DNA of 12,350 nt from an uncultured Eubacteriales bacterium (GCA_949742895.1 CATJRT010000224.1:1-12350); one strand, 5' to 3'; positions 1-5,512 are shown, numbered from the stretch's first letter. Numbers and translations: made by a program. Notes: generated from the sequence alone by a model not told the origin.

Positions 1-1991
1 CCCAGAAGCTGTATGGCGCGGGGGTAGTCCTGCTCGGCGGCCATGGTAAACCACTTCACCGCTTCCGTGTTGTTTTCCTCCACGCCGATGCCCTGGTAGT
101 AGCAGAAGCCCAGGTTGCACTGGGCGCGGGCGTCCCCGGCCTCGGCAGAGCGGGTGTACAGCTCCACGGCCCGGGCCTTGTCCATCACCACGCCGTGTCC
201 CAGCTCGTAGCACAGGCCCAGGGAGCAGGTCCCGGCGGCGTTGCCGCCCTGGTCGGCGGCCTGGTACAGCTCCACCGCCCGGTTGATATCCTTGTCAAGG
301 CCGTAGCCGTACTCGTAGCACTGGCCCAGCAGGTACTGGGCGCGGGGATAGTCCTGCTGCGCCGATTTGGCGAACCATTTGGCGGCTTCGCCGTCGTCGA
401 TTTCCGTGCCGATGCCCCGGTAGTAGCAGAAGCCCAGGTTACACTGGGCGCGGGCGTCCCCCTTTTCGGCGGCTTCGGTGTACAGCTCCACAGCGCGGGC
501 CTTGTCCTCCGGCAGACCGCCCTGGCCCAGCTCGTAGTACAGGCCCAGGGCGCAGGTGGCGGGGGCGTAGCCGCTCGCGTGGGCAAGCTGGTAGTACTGA
601 CAGGCCCAGTTCAGGTCGGGCTCCACGCCGTAGCCGTAGTCATAGCAGTCCCCCAGCAGGTGCTGGGCACGGGGATACCCCTGCTCCGCAGCCTTCTCGA
701 ACCATTTGACCGCTTCCACGTTGTCTTCCTCTACGCCGATGCCCCGGTAGTAGCAGTAGCCCAGGTTGCACTGGGCGCGGGCATTGCCCTTTTCCGCCGC
801 CTGCCGGTACAGCTCCACGGCCTTTTCCTTGTCCATCTCCACGCCCCGGCCCAGCTCGTAGCACAGCCCGTAGGCGCAGATGCCGGGGGCGTAGCCGCCG
901 TCGCTGGAGGCGCGGTACAGCTCCACCGCCTTGCTGATGTCCTGTTCCACGCCGCAGCCGAAGTCGTAGCACTCGCCCAGCAGGTCCAGGGCGCGGGGGA
1001 AGGCCTGCTCTGCCGCCAGCTCAAACCACTTGACGGCCTCGGCGTCGTCCTGCTCCACGCCGATGCCCTGGTAATAGCAGAAGCCCAGATTGCACTGGGA
1101 GGGGACGTGGCCCTGGTCCGCCGCCTGGCGGTACAGCTCCACTGCGCGGGGCTGGTCCTGCTCCACGCCGGTACCCGTCTCATAGCACAGGCCCAGGGCG
1201 CAGGTGGCGGGGGCGTAGTCCTGCTCATGGGATTGTAAGTAAAGCTGGGCGGCGCGGTGCTCGTCCTTGGCCACGCCGTGCCCGTATTCATAGCACTGGC
1301 CCGACAGGTACAGACCCCGGGCGCTGCCCCGGCGGGCGGCGGCCTCGTACAGCAGCGCGGCCTCGTCTATGTCCTGCTCCACGCCTGCGCCCAGGTCGTA
1401 GCACACGCCCAGGGCGCAGGTGCCGGCGTCGTAATGCTGCTCATGGGCGGCGCGGTACAGCTCCACCGCCTTCGCCTCGTCCTTTTCCACGCCGTAGCCG
1501 TTTTCATAGCACTCCCCCAGCAGCACCTGGGCCCGGGGGTATTCCTGCTGGGCGGCCTTGGAGAACCAGGCAAAGGCCTCGTCATTGTCCTCGTCCACGC
1601 CGATGCCCCGGTAGTAGAAGAAGCCCAGGTTGCATTGGGCCGGGGCGAAGTCCTGCTCCGCCGCCTCCCGGTAGAGCTCCGCCGCCCGCAGCTTGTCCAT
1701 GTCTACCCCCAGCCCCAGCTCGTAGCACAGCCCCAAATCGCAGATGGAGGGGGGGTAGCCCTGTTCCGCTCCGGCGGAGTACAGCTCCACCGCCTTCGCC
1801 TCGTCCTTTTCCACGCCCACCCCCTTGGCGTAGCACTGGCCCAGGCTGTGCTGGGCACCCAGGTGGTCCGCGTCGGCGGCTTTAGACAGCCAGTAAAAGC
1901 CCTTTTCTTCGTCCCGTTCGGCGCCGTCGGCGCCGTTGCAGTAGCTCAGCGCCAGCTTGTACTGGGCGTCCACGTCGCCCTCCTCGGCGGC
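1..1991 (-). repeat. Sel1 repeat array with a three-repeat (324-327 bp) higher-order period
   Basis: Within the Sel1 gene three repeat types recur in order. In protein order they are C.LG.CYY.GIG ending in WF, then PRA..LLG.CY.YGYG, then G/ATCALGLCYELG. At DNA level the block beginning gatgccc recurs at 87, 411, 738, 1062 and 1602. The spacings are 324, 327, 324 and 540 bp, the last equal to five single repeats. This indicates growth by duplication of whole triplets, with one irregular place near residues 265-300. Near-identical copies make the region prone to expansion, contraction and assembly error. Confidence 0.85.
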
Positions 1992-2132
1992 TTCCTCCAG
2001 CTCCCGCAGGTTCTGCTGCTTCTCCGCCGACACATCCGCCAGGCTCTGGAGCACCTCCGGATTGATATAGACCATCATGGTGTCCTGCTCGTTGGGCAGC
2101 AGGCTGCCGCCCTGTTCCATATCCATTGTCAT
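1..2132 (-). CDS. Sel1-like repeat protein, partial (C-terminus beyond left edge)
   Basis: The minus strand is open from an ATG at 2132 to the window edge, giving at least 710 residues. An AAGGA box lies 5 nt before this ATG. A second in-frame ATG at 2126 is also possible but too far from the box. After an acidic N-terminus of about 47 residues with no signal peptide come 18 complete Sel1-type repeats of 35-37 residues and part of a 19th. Each carries the A..LG.CY..G.GV..D...A..LY/WF pattern of the family. Sel1 repeats form TPR-like helical-hairpin solenoids that bind other proteins; no catalytic domain is visible. The repeats are unusually rich in cysteine (CNLGFCYY, LCYELG). The gene has its own promoter, structured leader and terminator upstream, and is probably host DNA flanking the prophage. 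Partner and pathway are unknown. Confidence 0.93.
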   Translation of the reverse strand, partial: MTMDMEQGGSLLPNEQDTMMVYINPEVLQSLADVSAEKQQNLRELEEAAEEGDVDAQYKLALSYCNGADGAERDEEKGFYWLSKAADADHLGAQHSLGQCYAKGVGVEKDEAKAVELYSAGAEQGYPPSICDLGLCYELGLGVDMDKLRAAELYREAAEQDFAPAQCNLGFFYYRGIGVDEDNDEAFAWFSKAAQQEYPRAQVLLGECYENGYGVEKDEAKAVELYRAAHEQHYDAGTCALGVCYDLGAGVEQDIDEAALLYEAAARRGSARGLYLSGQCYEYGHGVAKDEHRAAQLYLQSHEQDYAPATCALGLCYETGTGVEQDQPRAVELYRQAADQGHVPSQCNLGFCYYQGIGVEQDDAEAVKWFELAAEQAFPRALDLLGECYDFGCGVEQDISKAVELYRASSDGGYAPGICAYGLCYELGRGVEMDKEKAVELYRQAAEKGNARAQCNLGYCYYRGIGVEEDNVEAVKWFEKAAEQGYPRAQHLLGDCYDYGYGVEPDLNWACQYYQLAHASGYAPATCALGLYYELGQGGLPEDKARAVELYTEAAEKGDARAQCNLGFCYYRGIGTEIDDGEAAKWFAKSAQQDYPRAQYLLGQCYEYGYGLDKDINRAVELYQAADQGGNAAGTCSLGLCYELGHGVVMDKARAVELYTRSAEAGDARAQCNLGFCYYQGIGVEENNTEAVKWFTMAAEQDYPRAIQLL

Positions 2133-2174
2133 TCGCTTCCTTTCATTGCAAACCTCTGCGCAGTGATGACAGAC

Positions 2175-2200
2175 AAAAAAGGACTGCCGGCAGGCAGTCC
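2175..2200 (-). terminator. Intrinsic terminator in the Sel1 gene leader
   Basis: On the minus strand an 8-bp perfect stem (GGACTGCC/GGCAGTCC, loop of 4) is followed at once by six U residues (A6 at 2175-2180 on the plus strand). It sits 43 nt before the Sel1 start codon and downstream of that gene's promoter. It therefore ends transcription before the gene unless prevented. Its 5' half and loop can pair instead with 2242-2250 (9 bp) or 2232-2239 (8 bp) of the leader. Confidence 0.8.
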
Positions 2201-2209
2201 CAAACCTGT

Positions 2210-2358
2210 GGCCTTCCGCACGTCAGGCATACCTGCCGGGCCCTGCCGGCTGCTCAGGTCTTTCCCTGTATTTTACAGTTGACCTTCCGCACGTCAAGCA
2301 TATCTGCCAAACCCCGCTGACTGTTGATATTTCAAGGTTTTTCCTCTGTTTTACAGTT
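2210..2358 (-). promoter_or_regulatory. Tandem structured leader units, candidate riboswitch/attenuator
   Basis: Two related units lie head to tail on the minus strand, 2358-2282 and 2280-2212. Each begins with AACTGTAAAA forming a small hairpin with an AAA loop: 4 bp in unit 1, 5 bp in unit 2, the extra A-U pair being added on both sides. Each ends with a shared 26-nt block (2307-2282 and 2237-2212 approximately) differing at two positions. In that block GGCA-GRUA-UGCY forms a 4-bp hairpin. One difference is in the loop and the other changes a G-U pair to G-C, so pairing is kept. A conserved single-stranded-looking TGACGTGCGGAAGG follows. In unit 1 ACCUU and AAGGU could close the domain. With the promoter upstream and terminator downstream this is the layout of a tandem-aptamer regulator. 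I do not recognise the class; ligand unknown. Confidence 0.6.
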
Positions 2359-2415
2359 GCATTTGCCCTGGACGCTGCCCCCAATGTCCGGAGGCGTTTG
2401 TCATTCATGGTTTTC

Positions 2416-2444
2416 ATTATGCCACAGCCGCAGAGGAAATTCAA
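2416..2444 (-). promoter_or_regulatory. Promoter for the Sel1-repeat gene
   Basis: On the minus strand the -35 box TTGAAT (2444-2439) and -10 box CATAAT (2421-2416) are separated by exactly 17 bp. A TG dinucleotide one base before the -10 makes it an extended -10. Predicted transcription start is near 2409, giving a leader of about 277 nt. Confidence 0.7.
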
Positions 2445-2521
2445 GGAGATTTTCCGGGGGAATACGCCCGGTATGGCGCGGGGGAAAAAGCGCCGCCCCT
2501 GCGCCGCCGGAGACGCCCGGC
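2445..2521. other. Integrase-Sel1 junction, candidate attL interval
   Basis: This 77-bp gap lies between the integrase stop codon and the Sel1 promoter. With the integrase at the edge of the phage genes, the left attachment site is expected in or near here, though it could fall in the Sel1 leader. No core sequence can be recognised without the right end. On the minus strand a weak 4-bp GCGC stem followed by five T (2485-2504) could be a poor terminator for the integrase. Confidence 0.3.
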
Positions 2522-3718
2522 TCAGCCGCCGGCGTCCGGCTCTGCCGCCGCCCTGGGCGCAAACGCGTTGGATACCGCCCCAATCAAATCCTCCGGCCTG
2601 CCCTGGGTCAGGTGGGTGTAGATGGCCAGCGTGATGCGCACGTCGTCATGTCCCATCAGCATCTGCACCTGCTTTACATTGCAGCCCGATTCAATCAGAC
2701 GGGTGGCATAGGTATGGCGGAGCTGGTGCGGCGTGACGCGGAAGGTGAGCTTTACCATGTTCTTTTGGGTTTTCCGCGGAGCGATGGGGCGGCCGAGCGC
2801 CTGCTCGCGGGCCTCCCGCTTCGCCCGCTGGGCCTCGGTCATGGGACTGCGCCGGTCGATGAGGCCGGTGATGTTCCGCATTCCCTGACAGCTGATGTGC
2901 CCCCCGTCCGCCCCGTGGATGACGAAGGAGCTGCCGCTCTGCGCCAGCTCCTCCGCCAGCGCGGCGGCCAGGTTGGGCGGCAGGGGGATGGTGCGGTGGG
3001 CGGCCTTCGATTTCAGCGGGGCCGGGAACTCCGCCCTGCCGCCGGAAAACCGCATGGCGTTGTTTACCGTCAGCCGGGGCGGGTCGGCCTCCAGGTCGAT
3101 GTCGCGCCATTGCAGGCCGCAGATCTCCTCCCGGCGCAGGCCGGCGTACAGCCCCAGCATGACGAAGATATAGGCGCGGGTGCCCTTCACGGCGGCCTCA
3201 AGCTGCGCGCACTGCTCCACGGTCAGGGCCGTTTTTTCCTTTGGCTTTGCGCCCCCGGCCTTCAGCTTCTCCGCCGGGGAGCGCAGCAGCAGGCCGTTGT
3301 CCACCGCGCAGGCAAATATCTGCTTCATGGTGCTGACCGTCTTTTGCTGGGTGGAGAAGGAGAACTGCGCACACCGGGCCATCACCCGCTGGCAGTGCTC
3401 CGGCTTCACGTCCCGCACCCGCATGGCGCCCAGCACGGGGCAGATGCGCAGGTTGATTGCGCTGCAATAGTCCTCCCGCCGGGACGTGGACAGGCCCTCC
3501 TTGCGGTTGTTGTACCACTCGGCGGCCAGCTCCGCAACCGTGGTCCGGTCGTCCAGGATGAGGCCCATGCGCTGGGCGGTCTCCAGGTCGTAGAGCTTGG
3601 CGCGCAGCTCCTCCCGGCTCCGGGCGCGGACATCCTTCCACGTACCGTCGCGGAGCTTGAGGCGTTTGCGGTAATAGCCGGTTTTGGGGTCGAAATAGAA
3701 TTCAGGGCGTTTTGCCAT
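2522..3718 (-). CDS. int: Tyrosine recombinase, phage integrase
   Basis: 398-residue site-specific recombinase that should integrate and excise the element. The N-terminal 55 residues (MAKRPEFYFD, then basic and aromatic) resemble the arm-binding AP2/Arm domain. Residues 60-150 fit the SAM-like core-binding domain and 165-385 the catalytic domain. Catalytic residues visible are R195 (GLRREE), K236 or K238, H331 and R334 (HQLRH), H357 (MGHDD) and the nucleophile Y367 (AIYTHL). The length is typical of Tn916/phage integrases. I chose the ATG at 3718 because the product starts like its relatives and an AGGAGG lies 10 nt upstream. An in-frame ATG at 3727 is nearly on top of that box, and the reading frame open to 4006 runs through toxin-antitoxin DNA. 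The gene is opposite in direction to the replication genes and lies at the phage edge, as usual. Confidence 0.96.
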   Translation of the reverse strand: MAKRPEFYFDPKTGYYRKRLKLRDGTWKDVRARSREELRAKLYDLETAQRMGLILDDRTTVAELAAEWYNNRKEGLSTSRREDYCSAINLRICPVLGAMRVRDVKPEHCQRVMARCAQFSFSTQQKTVSTMKQIFACAVDNGLLLRSPAEKLKAGGAKPKEKTALTVEQCAQLEAAVKGTRAYIFVMLGLYAGLRREEICGLQWRDIDLEADPPRLTVNNAMRFSGGRAEFPAPLKSKAAHRTIPLPPNLAAALAEELAQSGSSFVIHGADGGHISCQGMRNITGLIDRRSPMTEAQRAKREAREQALGRPIAPRKTQKNMVKLTFRVTPHQLRHTYATRLIESGCNVKQVQMLMGHDDVRITLAIYTHLTQGRPEDLIGAVSNAFAPRAAAEPDAGG

Positions 3719-3770
3719 AAAAACCATCCCTCCTGCTTGCGGTGGGGCCCCTGCGGGGCGGGGGTTTTTG

Positions 3771-3799
3771 TTGCTTTTTATCTGCCGCTGTGATATGCT
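3771..3799 (+). promoter_or_regulatory. Probable toxin-mRNA promoter
   Basis: TTGCTT (3771-3776) and TATGCT (3794-3799) are separated by 17 bp, with TG one base before the -10 (extended -10). The predicted start near 3806 gives a toxin leader of about 100 nt. Neither box is perfect. A better -35 (TTGACA, 3858-3863) has no matching -10. Confidence 0.4.
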
Positions 3800-3861
3800 G
3801 GCAGCAGGAAAGAATGATCTTTCAGCGCTGCCAGTAACGGCGGACGGTTCGGCCCTCTTGA

Positions 3862-3900
3862 CAGGGGGCGCTTCTTGCCCCCTGATCTCACGAAGGGGGG
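3862..3900 (+). promoter_or_regulatory. Switchable hairpins controlling the toxin ribosome binding site
   Basis: CAGGGGGC (3862-3869) pairs perfectly with GCCCCCTG (3877-3884), 8 bp with a 7-nt loop, leaving the Shine-Dalgarno AAGGGGGG (3893-3900) free. The same CCCCCT (3878-3883) can instead pair with AGGGGG (3894-3899) and hide that site. The two folds exclude each other. Type I toxin mRNAs commonly hide their ribosome binding site this way; whether this one does is inferred. Confidence 0.5.
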
Positions 3901-3907
3901 CTGTCCA

Positions 3908-3991
3908 ATGAGTACATCCGAAGTGTTTCAGCTTTGTTTGGTCATCATCGGCGTCATCGGCCTCTTTATTGCGGCAGATAAAAAGAAGTAA
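3908..3991 (+). CDS. Small membrane peptide, type I (holin-like) toxin
   Basis: A 27-residue peptide starts at an ATG 7 nt after a GGGGGG ribosome binding site. It has a short polar start (MSTSEVFQ), one hydrophobic membrane segment of about 15 residues (LCLVIIGVIGLFIAA, residues 9-23) and a charged DKKK end. This is the layout of the short Firmicutes holin-like toxins of type I toxin-antitoxin systems, which insert in the inner membrane and depolarise it. The stop codon lies inside a 13-bp inverted repeat, and an antisense transcript with a near-consensus promoter overlaps the 3' end. Location between integrase and immunity genes fits a retention module. The gene is easily missed because of its length. 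Family assignment rests on layout and partner RNA, not on a search. Confidence 0.72.
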   Translation: MSTSEVFQLCLVIIGVIGLFIAADKKK

Positions 3992-4026
3992 CCGCCCATC
4001 CCTCACAAAGATAGCGGTTACTTCTT
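3979..4026 (-). terminator. Terminator of the antisense RNA
   Basis: The 13-bp perfect inverted repeat AAGAAGTAACCGC (3983-3995) and GCGGTTACTTCTT (4014-4026) has an 18-nt loop. On the minus strand it is followed by a T-rich tail (CTTCTTTTTAT), a good intrinsic terminator. In the plus direction no T-run follows. The stem contains the toxin stop codon, so the toxin mRNA carries the same fold at its coding end. Confidence 0.7.
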
Positions 4027-4070
4027 AACCAAAATCTGAGGGCCAACCGTCTACCGGCAGCGCCCTTTCT
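3979..4070 (-). ncRNA. Antisense RNA, putative type I antitoxin
   Basis: From the promoter at 4077-4106 a minus-strand RNA of about 92 nt is predicted. It starts with a stem-loop (AGGGC/GCCCT at 4062-4066 and 4039-4043 with an inner CCG/CGG pair) and ends in the 13-bp terminator stem at 3983-4026. Its 3' end is complementary to the last codons of the toxin and the rest to the toxin mRNA 3' UTR. That is the overlap used by txpA/RatA-type and clostridial type I antitoxins. No open reading frame of note is present in it. Confidence 0.65.
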
Positions 4071-4076
4071 ATGTCC

Positions 4077-4106
4077 AGTATAACCGCTTTGGTATGGAAT
4101 TGTCAA
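4077..4106 (-). promoter_or_regulatory. Strong promoter for the antisense RNA
   Basis: On the minus strand a perfect -35 TTGACA (4106-4101) and a -10 TATACT (4082-4077, five of six) are separated by 18 bp. It is the best match to a sigma-A promoter in the window and clearly stronger than the toxin promoter. This is what an excess, unstable antitoxin RNA requires. Confidence 0.8.
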
Positions 4107-4183
4107 GCGCCTTATTCTGCCGGTGCGTCCGCTGCGGGGGCGGGGCCGCGCCTTTTACTCCCAATAATCCCAATTTTTGATTG

Positions 4184-4212
4184 ATGACAAACCAGGAGGA
4201 AATCATTACAAT
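4184..4212 (+). promoter_or_regulatory. Promoter for the ImmA-type protease gene
   Basis: ATGACA (4184-4189, five of six) and TACAAT (4207-4212, five of six) are exactly 17 bp apart. The predicted start near 4219 leaves a leader of about 26 nt with the ribosome binding site at 4231. It diverges from the antisense RNA promoter 80 bp away. Confidence 0.6.
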
Positions 4213-4244
4213 ATTTCCAACTATATTCCCGGAGGTGGCTCTTT

Positions 4245-4865
4245 TTGGATTACAGAAGCTACCAAAATATGAGAGACGCCACATGGAACATTTTGCTGGA
4301 CTGCGGCATAAACCGCCTGCCGGTGGACATCGACGCGATCTGCCTCAAGCTGGGGGTGCTGGTGCTGTCCTACGACGCGGGGGCTGAGCTTATCGAACGC
4401 GCCCACCTCTACCGGGCCGTGCGGCACGCCAACGGCCTGGCCCTCTACCTCAAGGACACGCCGGTGATTCTGTTCAACGAGACCCAGGAGCTGAGCCAGA
4501 CCCTGTTCACCGTGGCCCATGAGCTGGGGCACATCGTGCTGGAGCACGTGGGGCCGGGGGGCACGGCCCCTGCCCGCCAGGGCGCCGCGTGGAACGCCAC
4601 GCCCAAGGAGGAGGCGGCCAACCAGTTCGCGGCCCGGCTGCTGGCCCCGGCCTGCGCCCTTTGGGGCCTGGATCTGCACAGGCCGGAGGAAATCATGGAA
4701 CAATGCCAGATCCCCAGGCCGGCGGCGGAGTACCGGGCCCGGCGCATGGCCGTGCTGTACCGGCGGCAGCGGTTCCTCACTTCTCCGCTGGAGCGCCGGC
4801 TGCATCGCCAGTTTCAGCCCTATCTCGCCCGGACAGTACCCGCGTGCTGTCCTTCGGGAGCGTGA
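4245..4865 (+). CDS. ImmA/IrrE-family metallo-endopeptidase
   Basis: 206-residue protein with the zinc-protease motif HELGH (H92, E93, H96) and the downstream helix KEEAANQFAARLLAP (residues 121-135), in which E122 or E123 is the likely third zinc ligand. This is the ImmA/IrrE (Peptidase_M78) family, whose members cleave phage or ICE repressors to trigger induction. In this context the partner should be the repressor at 4777-5274. The start is a TTG at 4245 with GGAGGTG ending 7 nt before it; no suitable ATG exists nearby. The basic C-terminal tail (about 160-206) is not part of the catalytic fold. In known systems the protease is usually co-directional with its repressor. Here the two genes converge and their 3' ends overlap by 89 bp, and the protease has its own promoter. 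Confidence 0.93.
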   Translation: MDYRSYQNMRDATWNILLDCGINRLPVDIDAICLKLGVLVLSYDAGAELIERAHLYRAVRHANGLALYLKDTPVILFNETQELSQTLFTVAHELGHIVLEHVGPGGTAPARQGAAWNATPKEEAANQFAARLLAPACALWGLDLHRPEEIMEQCQIPRPAAEYRARRMAVLYRRQRFLTSPLERRLHRQFQPYLARTVPACCPSGA

Positions 4866-5274
4866 TGCCGGCGTCCGCCTGGGTCTGGTACTCCCCGCCG
4901 CCCCGGGCCACGGCGGCAACCGGGAACGGCGCGGCCCCGGACGTCTCCTCCTCCTGCTTCAGCAGGGCCACAAGCTGGTCCACCATCGCCCGCTTGCCGG
5001 GGGGAAGGGCGTCGTAGCCCGGCGGTCCGCCGGCGGGGGCGGGGGCGTCCGGCGCGGGCGCCCCCACGGGCCGCGGATCGCCAGTGCGGCCCAGCAGGTA
5101 GTCCGTGGAGACATGGAAGTAGTCGGCCAGCTTTGCGACCACTTCTCCGCTGGGGATGGTTCCCCGCTTTTCCCAGTTGACAAAAGAGCTTTTGTCCAGG
5201 CGGAGGTCGGTCAGCAGCTTGTTTTTCGTGATTCCCTGCGCCTGGTACAGCGCCGTTACACGCTCTAAAAACAT
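4777..5274 (-). CDS. cI/ImmR-like phage repressor (HTH_3)
   Basis: 165-residue repressor. Residues 1-65 form an XRE-type helix-turn-helix domain (ITKNKLLTDLRLDKSSFVNWEKRGTIPS, then YFHVSTDYLLGRTGDP). A proline/alanine linker (about 66-93) is followed by a short helix (KRAMVDQLVALLKQEE, 94-110) and a tail with AARGGG-like AVARGGGEY. There is no S24/LexA self-cleavage domain, so relief of repression would need another route, presumably the ImmA-type protease. The ATG at 5274 has GGGAG 7 nt upstream and starts exactly where the HTH fold begins. The frame is open upstream to 5475, but that stretch is promoter and operator DNA. It should bind the boxes at 5404-5460 and hold the Cro/replication promoter off. 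No clear promoter of its own was found. Confidence 0.88.
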   Translation of the reverse strand: MFLERVTALYQAQGITKNKLLTDLRLDKSSFVNWEKRGTIPSGEVVAKLADYFHVSTDYLLGRTGDPRPVGAPAPDAPAPAGGPPGYDALPPGKRAMVDQLVALLKQEEETSGAAPFPVAAVARGGGEYQTQADAGITLPKDSTRVLSGRDRAETGDAAGAPAEK

Positions 5275-5298
5275 GGCGAATCTCCCTTTCAGACAGGT

Positions 5299-5331
5299 GC
5301 GCCAGGGGGCCACCCCCAAAGGACCGGGCGC
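5299..5331 (-). promoter_or_regulatory. Hairpin in the repressor 5' UTR
   Basis: On the minus strand GCGCC/GGCGC arms (5299-5303, 5327-5331) enclose a 5-bp GGGGG/CCCCC hairpin (5305-5317), ending 24 nt before the repressor ATG. A further CCGCC/GGCGG hairpin lies upstream near 5370-5382. This implies a structured leader that may tune repressor translation; the function is not shown. Confidence 0.3.
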
Positions 5332-5403
5332 TACGGCTTGAAACCGGCAACATTCCTTGTGCAGCTCCGCCAAGGGCGGCGCTGTTTTTTTGTGCAAATA
5401 AGA

Positions 5404-5460
5404 CAATGTTTCTTCAAGTGCAGAAAAAAATATTGACTTTCTAAATTTGAAGAAGTATTG
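5404..5460. promoter_or_regulatory. Pair of inverted operator-like boxes
   Basis: TTGAAGAAGTATTG (5447-5460, plus) and TTGAAGAAACATTG (5417-5404, minus) match at 12 of 14 positions, face each other and have centres 43 bp apart, about four helical turns. The right box overlaps the spacer end and -10 of the rightward promoter, so a bound protein would block it. The likely binder is the repressor at 4777-5274, or the Cro-like protein. The spacing would suit cooperative binding or looping. Confidence 0.55.
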
Positions 5461-5461
5461 T
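5433..5461 (+). promoter_or_regulatory. Rightward early promoter (Cro/replication operon)
   Basis: TTGACT (5433-5438) and TATTGT (5456-5461) are 17 bp apart, a good sigma-A match in an AT-rich pocket. Predicted start near 5468, about 130 nt before the Cro-like gene. The operator-like box at 5447-5460 covers the end of the spacer and the -10. Confidence 0.6.
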
Positions 5462-5499
5462 ATTTCCATAGGCAACGTCAGTTCATTTTACACCACAGG

Positions 5500-5512
5500 G
5501 ACAAGCGTTGTC
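5500..5512. promoter_or_regulatory. Perfect 13-bp palindrome GACAAGCGTTGTC
   Basis: Five-base arms GACAA/TTGTC around GCG, downstream of the early promoter and before the Cro-like gene. Its size and place fit an operator for a small HTH dimer, perhaps the Cro-like protein. It is a single copy, unlike the boxes at 5404-5460. Confidence 0.35.

Noticed and set aside
195..2282. Long plus-strand open frames (195-1238 and 1257-2282) opposite the Sel1 gene
   Set aside because: They mirror the repeat structure of the minus-strand Sel1 gene and give V/Q/A/L-rich low-complexity products. The minus-strand frame has the promoter, ribosome binding site and recognised repeats.
2212..2358. Tandem units read as prophage attachment-site repeats
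   Set aside because: Att sites flank the element rather than sit 78 nt apart on one side. The paired changes and adjoining terminator fit RNA structure better. Kept as an alternative because the integrase is close.
2223..2444. 73-codon minus-strand frame across the Sel1 leader, possible leader peptide
   Set aside because: Its first ATG lies in the -35 box of the promoter, and inner ATGs have no ribosome binding site. The frame also crosses the conserved RNA units without matching their periodicity.
2324..3793. 489-codon plus-strand frame opposite the integrase
   Set aside because: It is a shadow frame of the integrase with no recognisable domain or ribosome binding site.
3858..3886. TTGACA at 3858 as toxin promoter
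   Set aside because: No -10-like hexamer lies 16-18 bp downstream (cctgat). The segment instead forms the structured toxin leader.
3719..4006. N-terminal extension of the integrase to 4006
   Set aside because: It would translate antisense through the toxin gene and its leader. The conserved start MAKRPEFYF with AGGAGG upstream is at 3718.
4181..4387. Small plus-strand frame beginning near 4181, with AGGAGG at 4194
   Set aside because: Its start overlaps the immA promoter boxes, the AGGAGG falls in the promoter spacer with no good start after it, and most of the frame overlaps the protease in another phase.
5275..5475. Upstream extension of the repressor to 5475
   Set aside because: The added residues have no fold and would cover the operator boxes and early promoter. 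The HTH domain begins exactly at the 5274 start.
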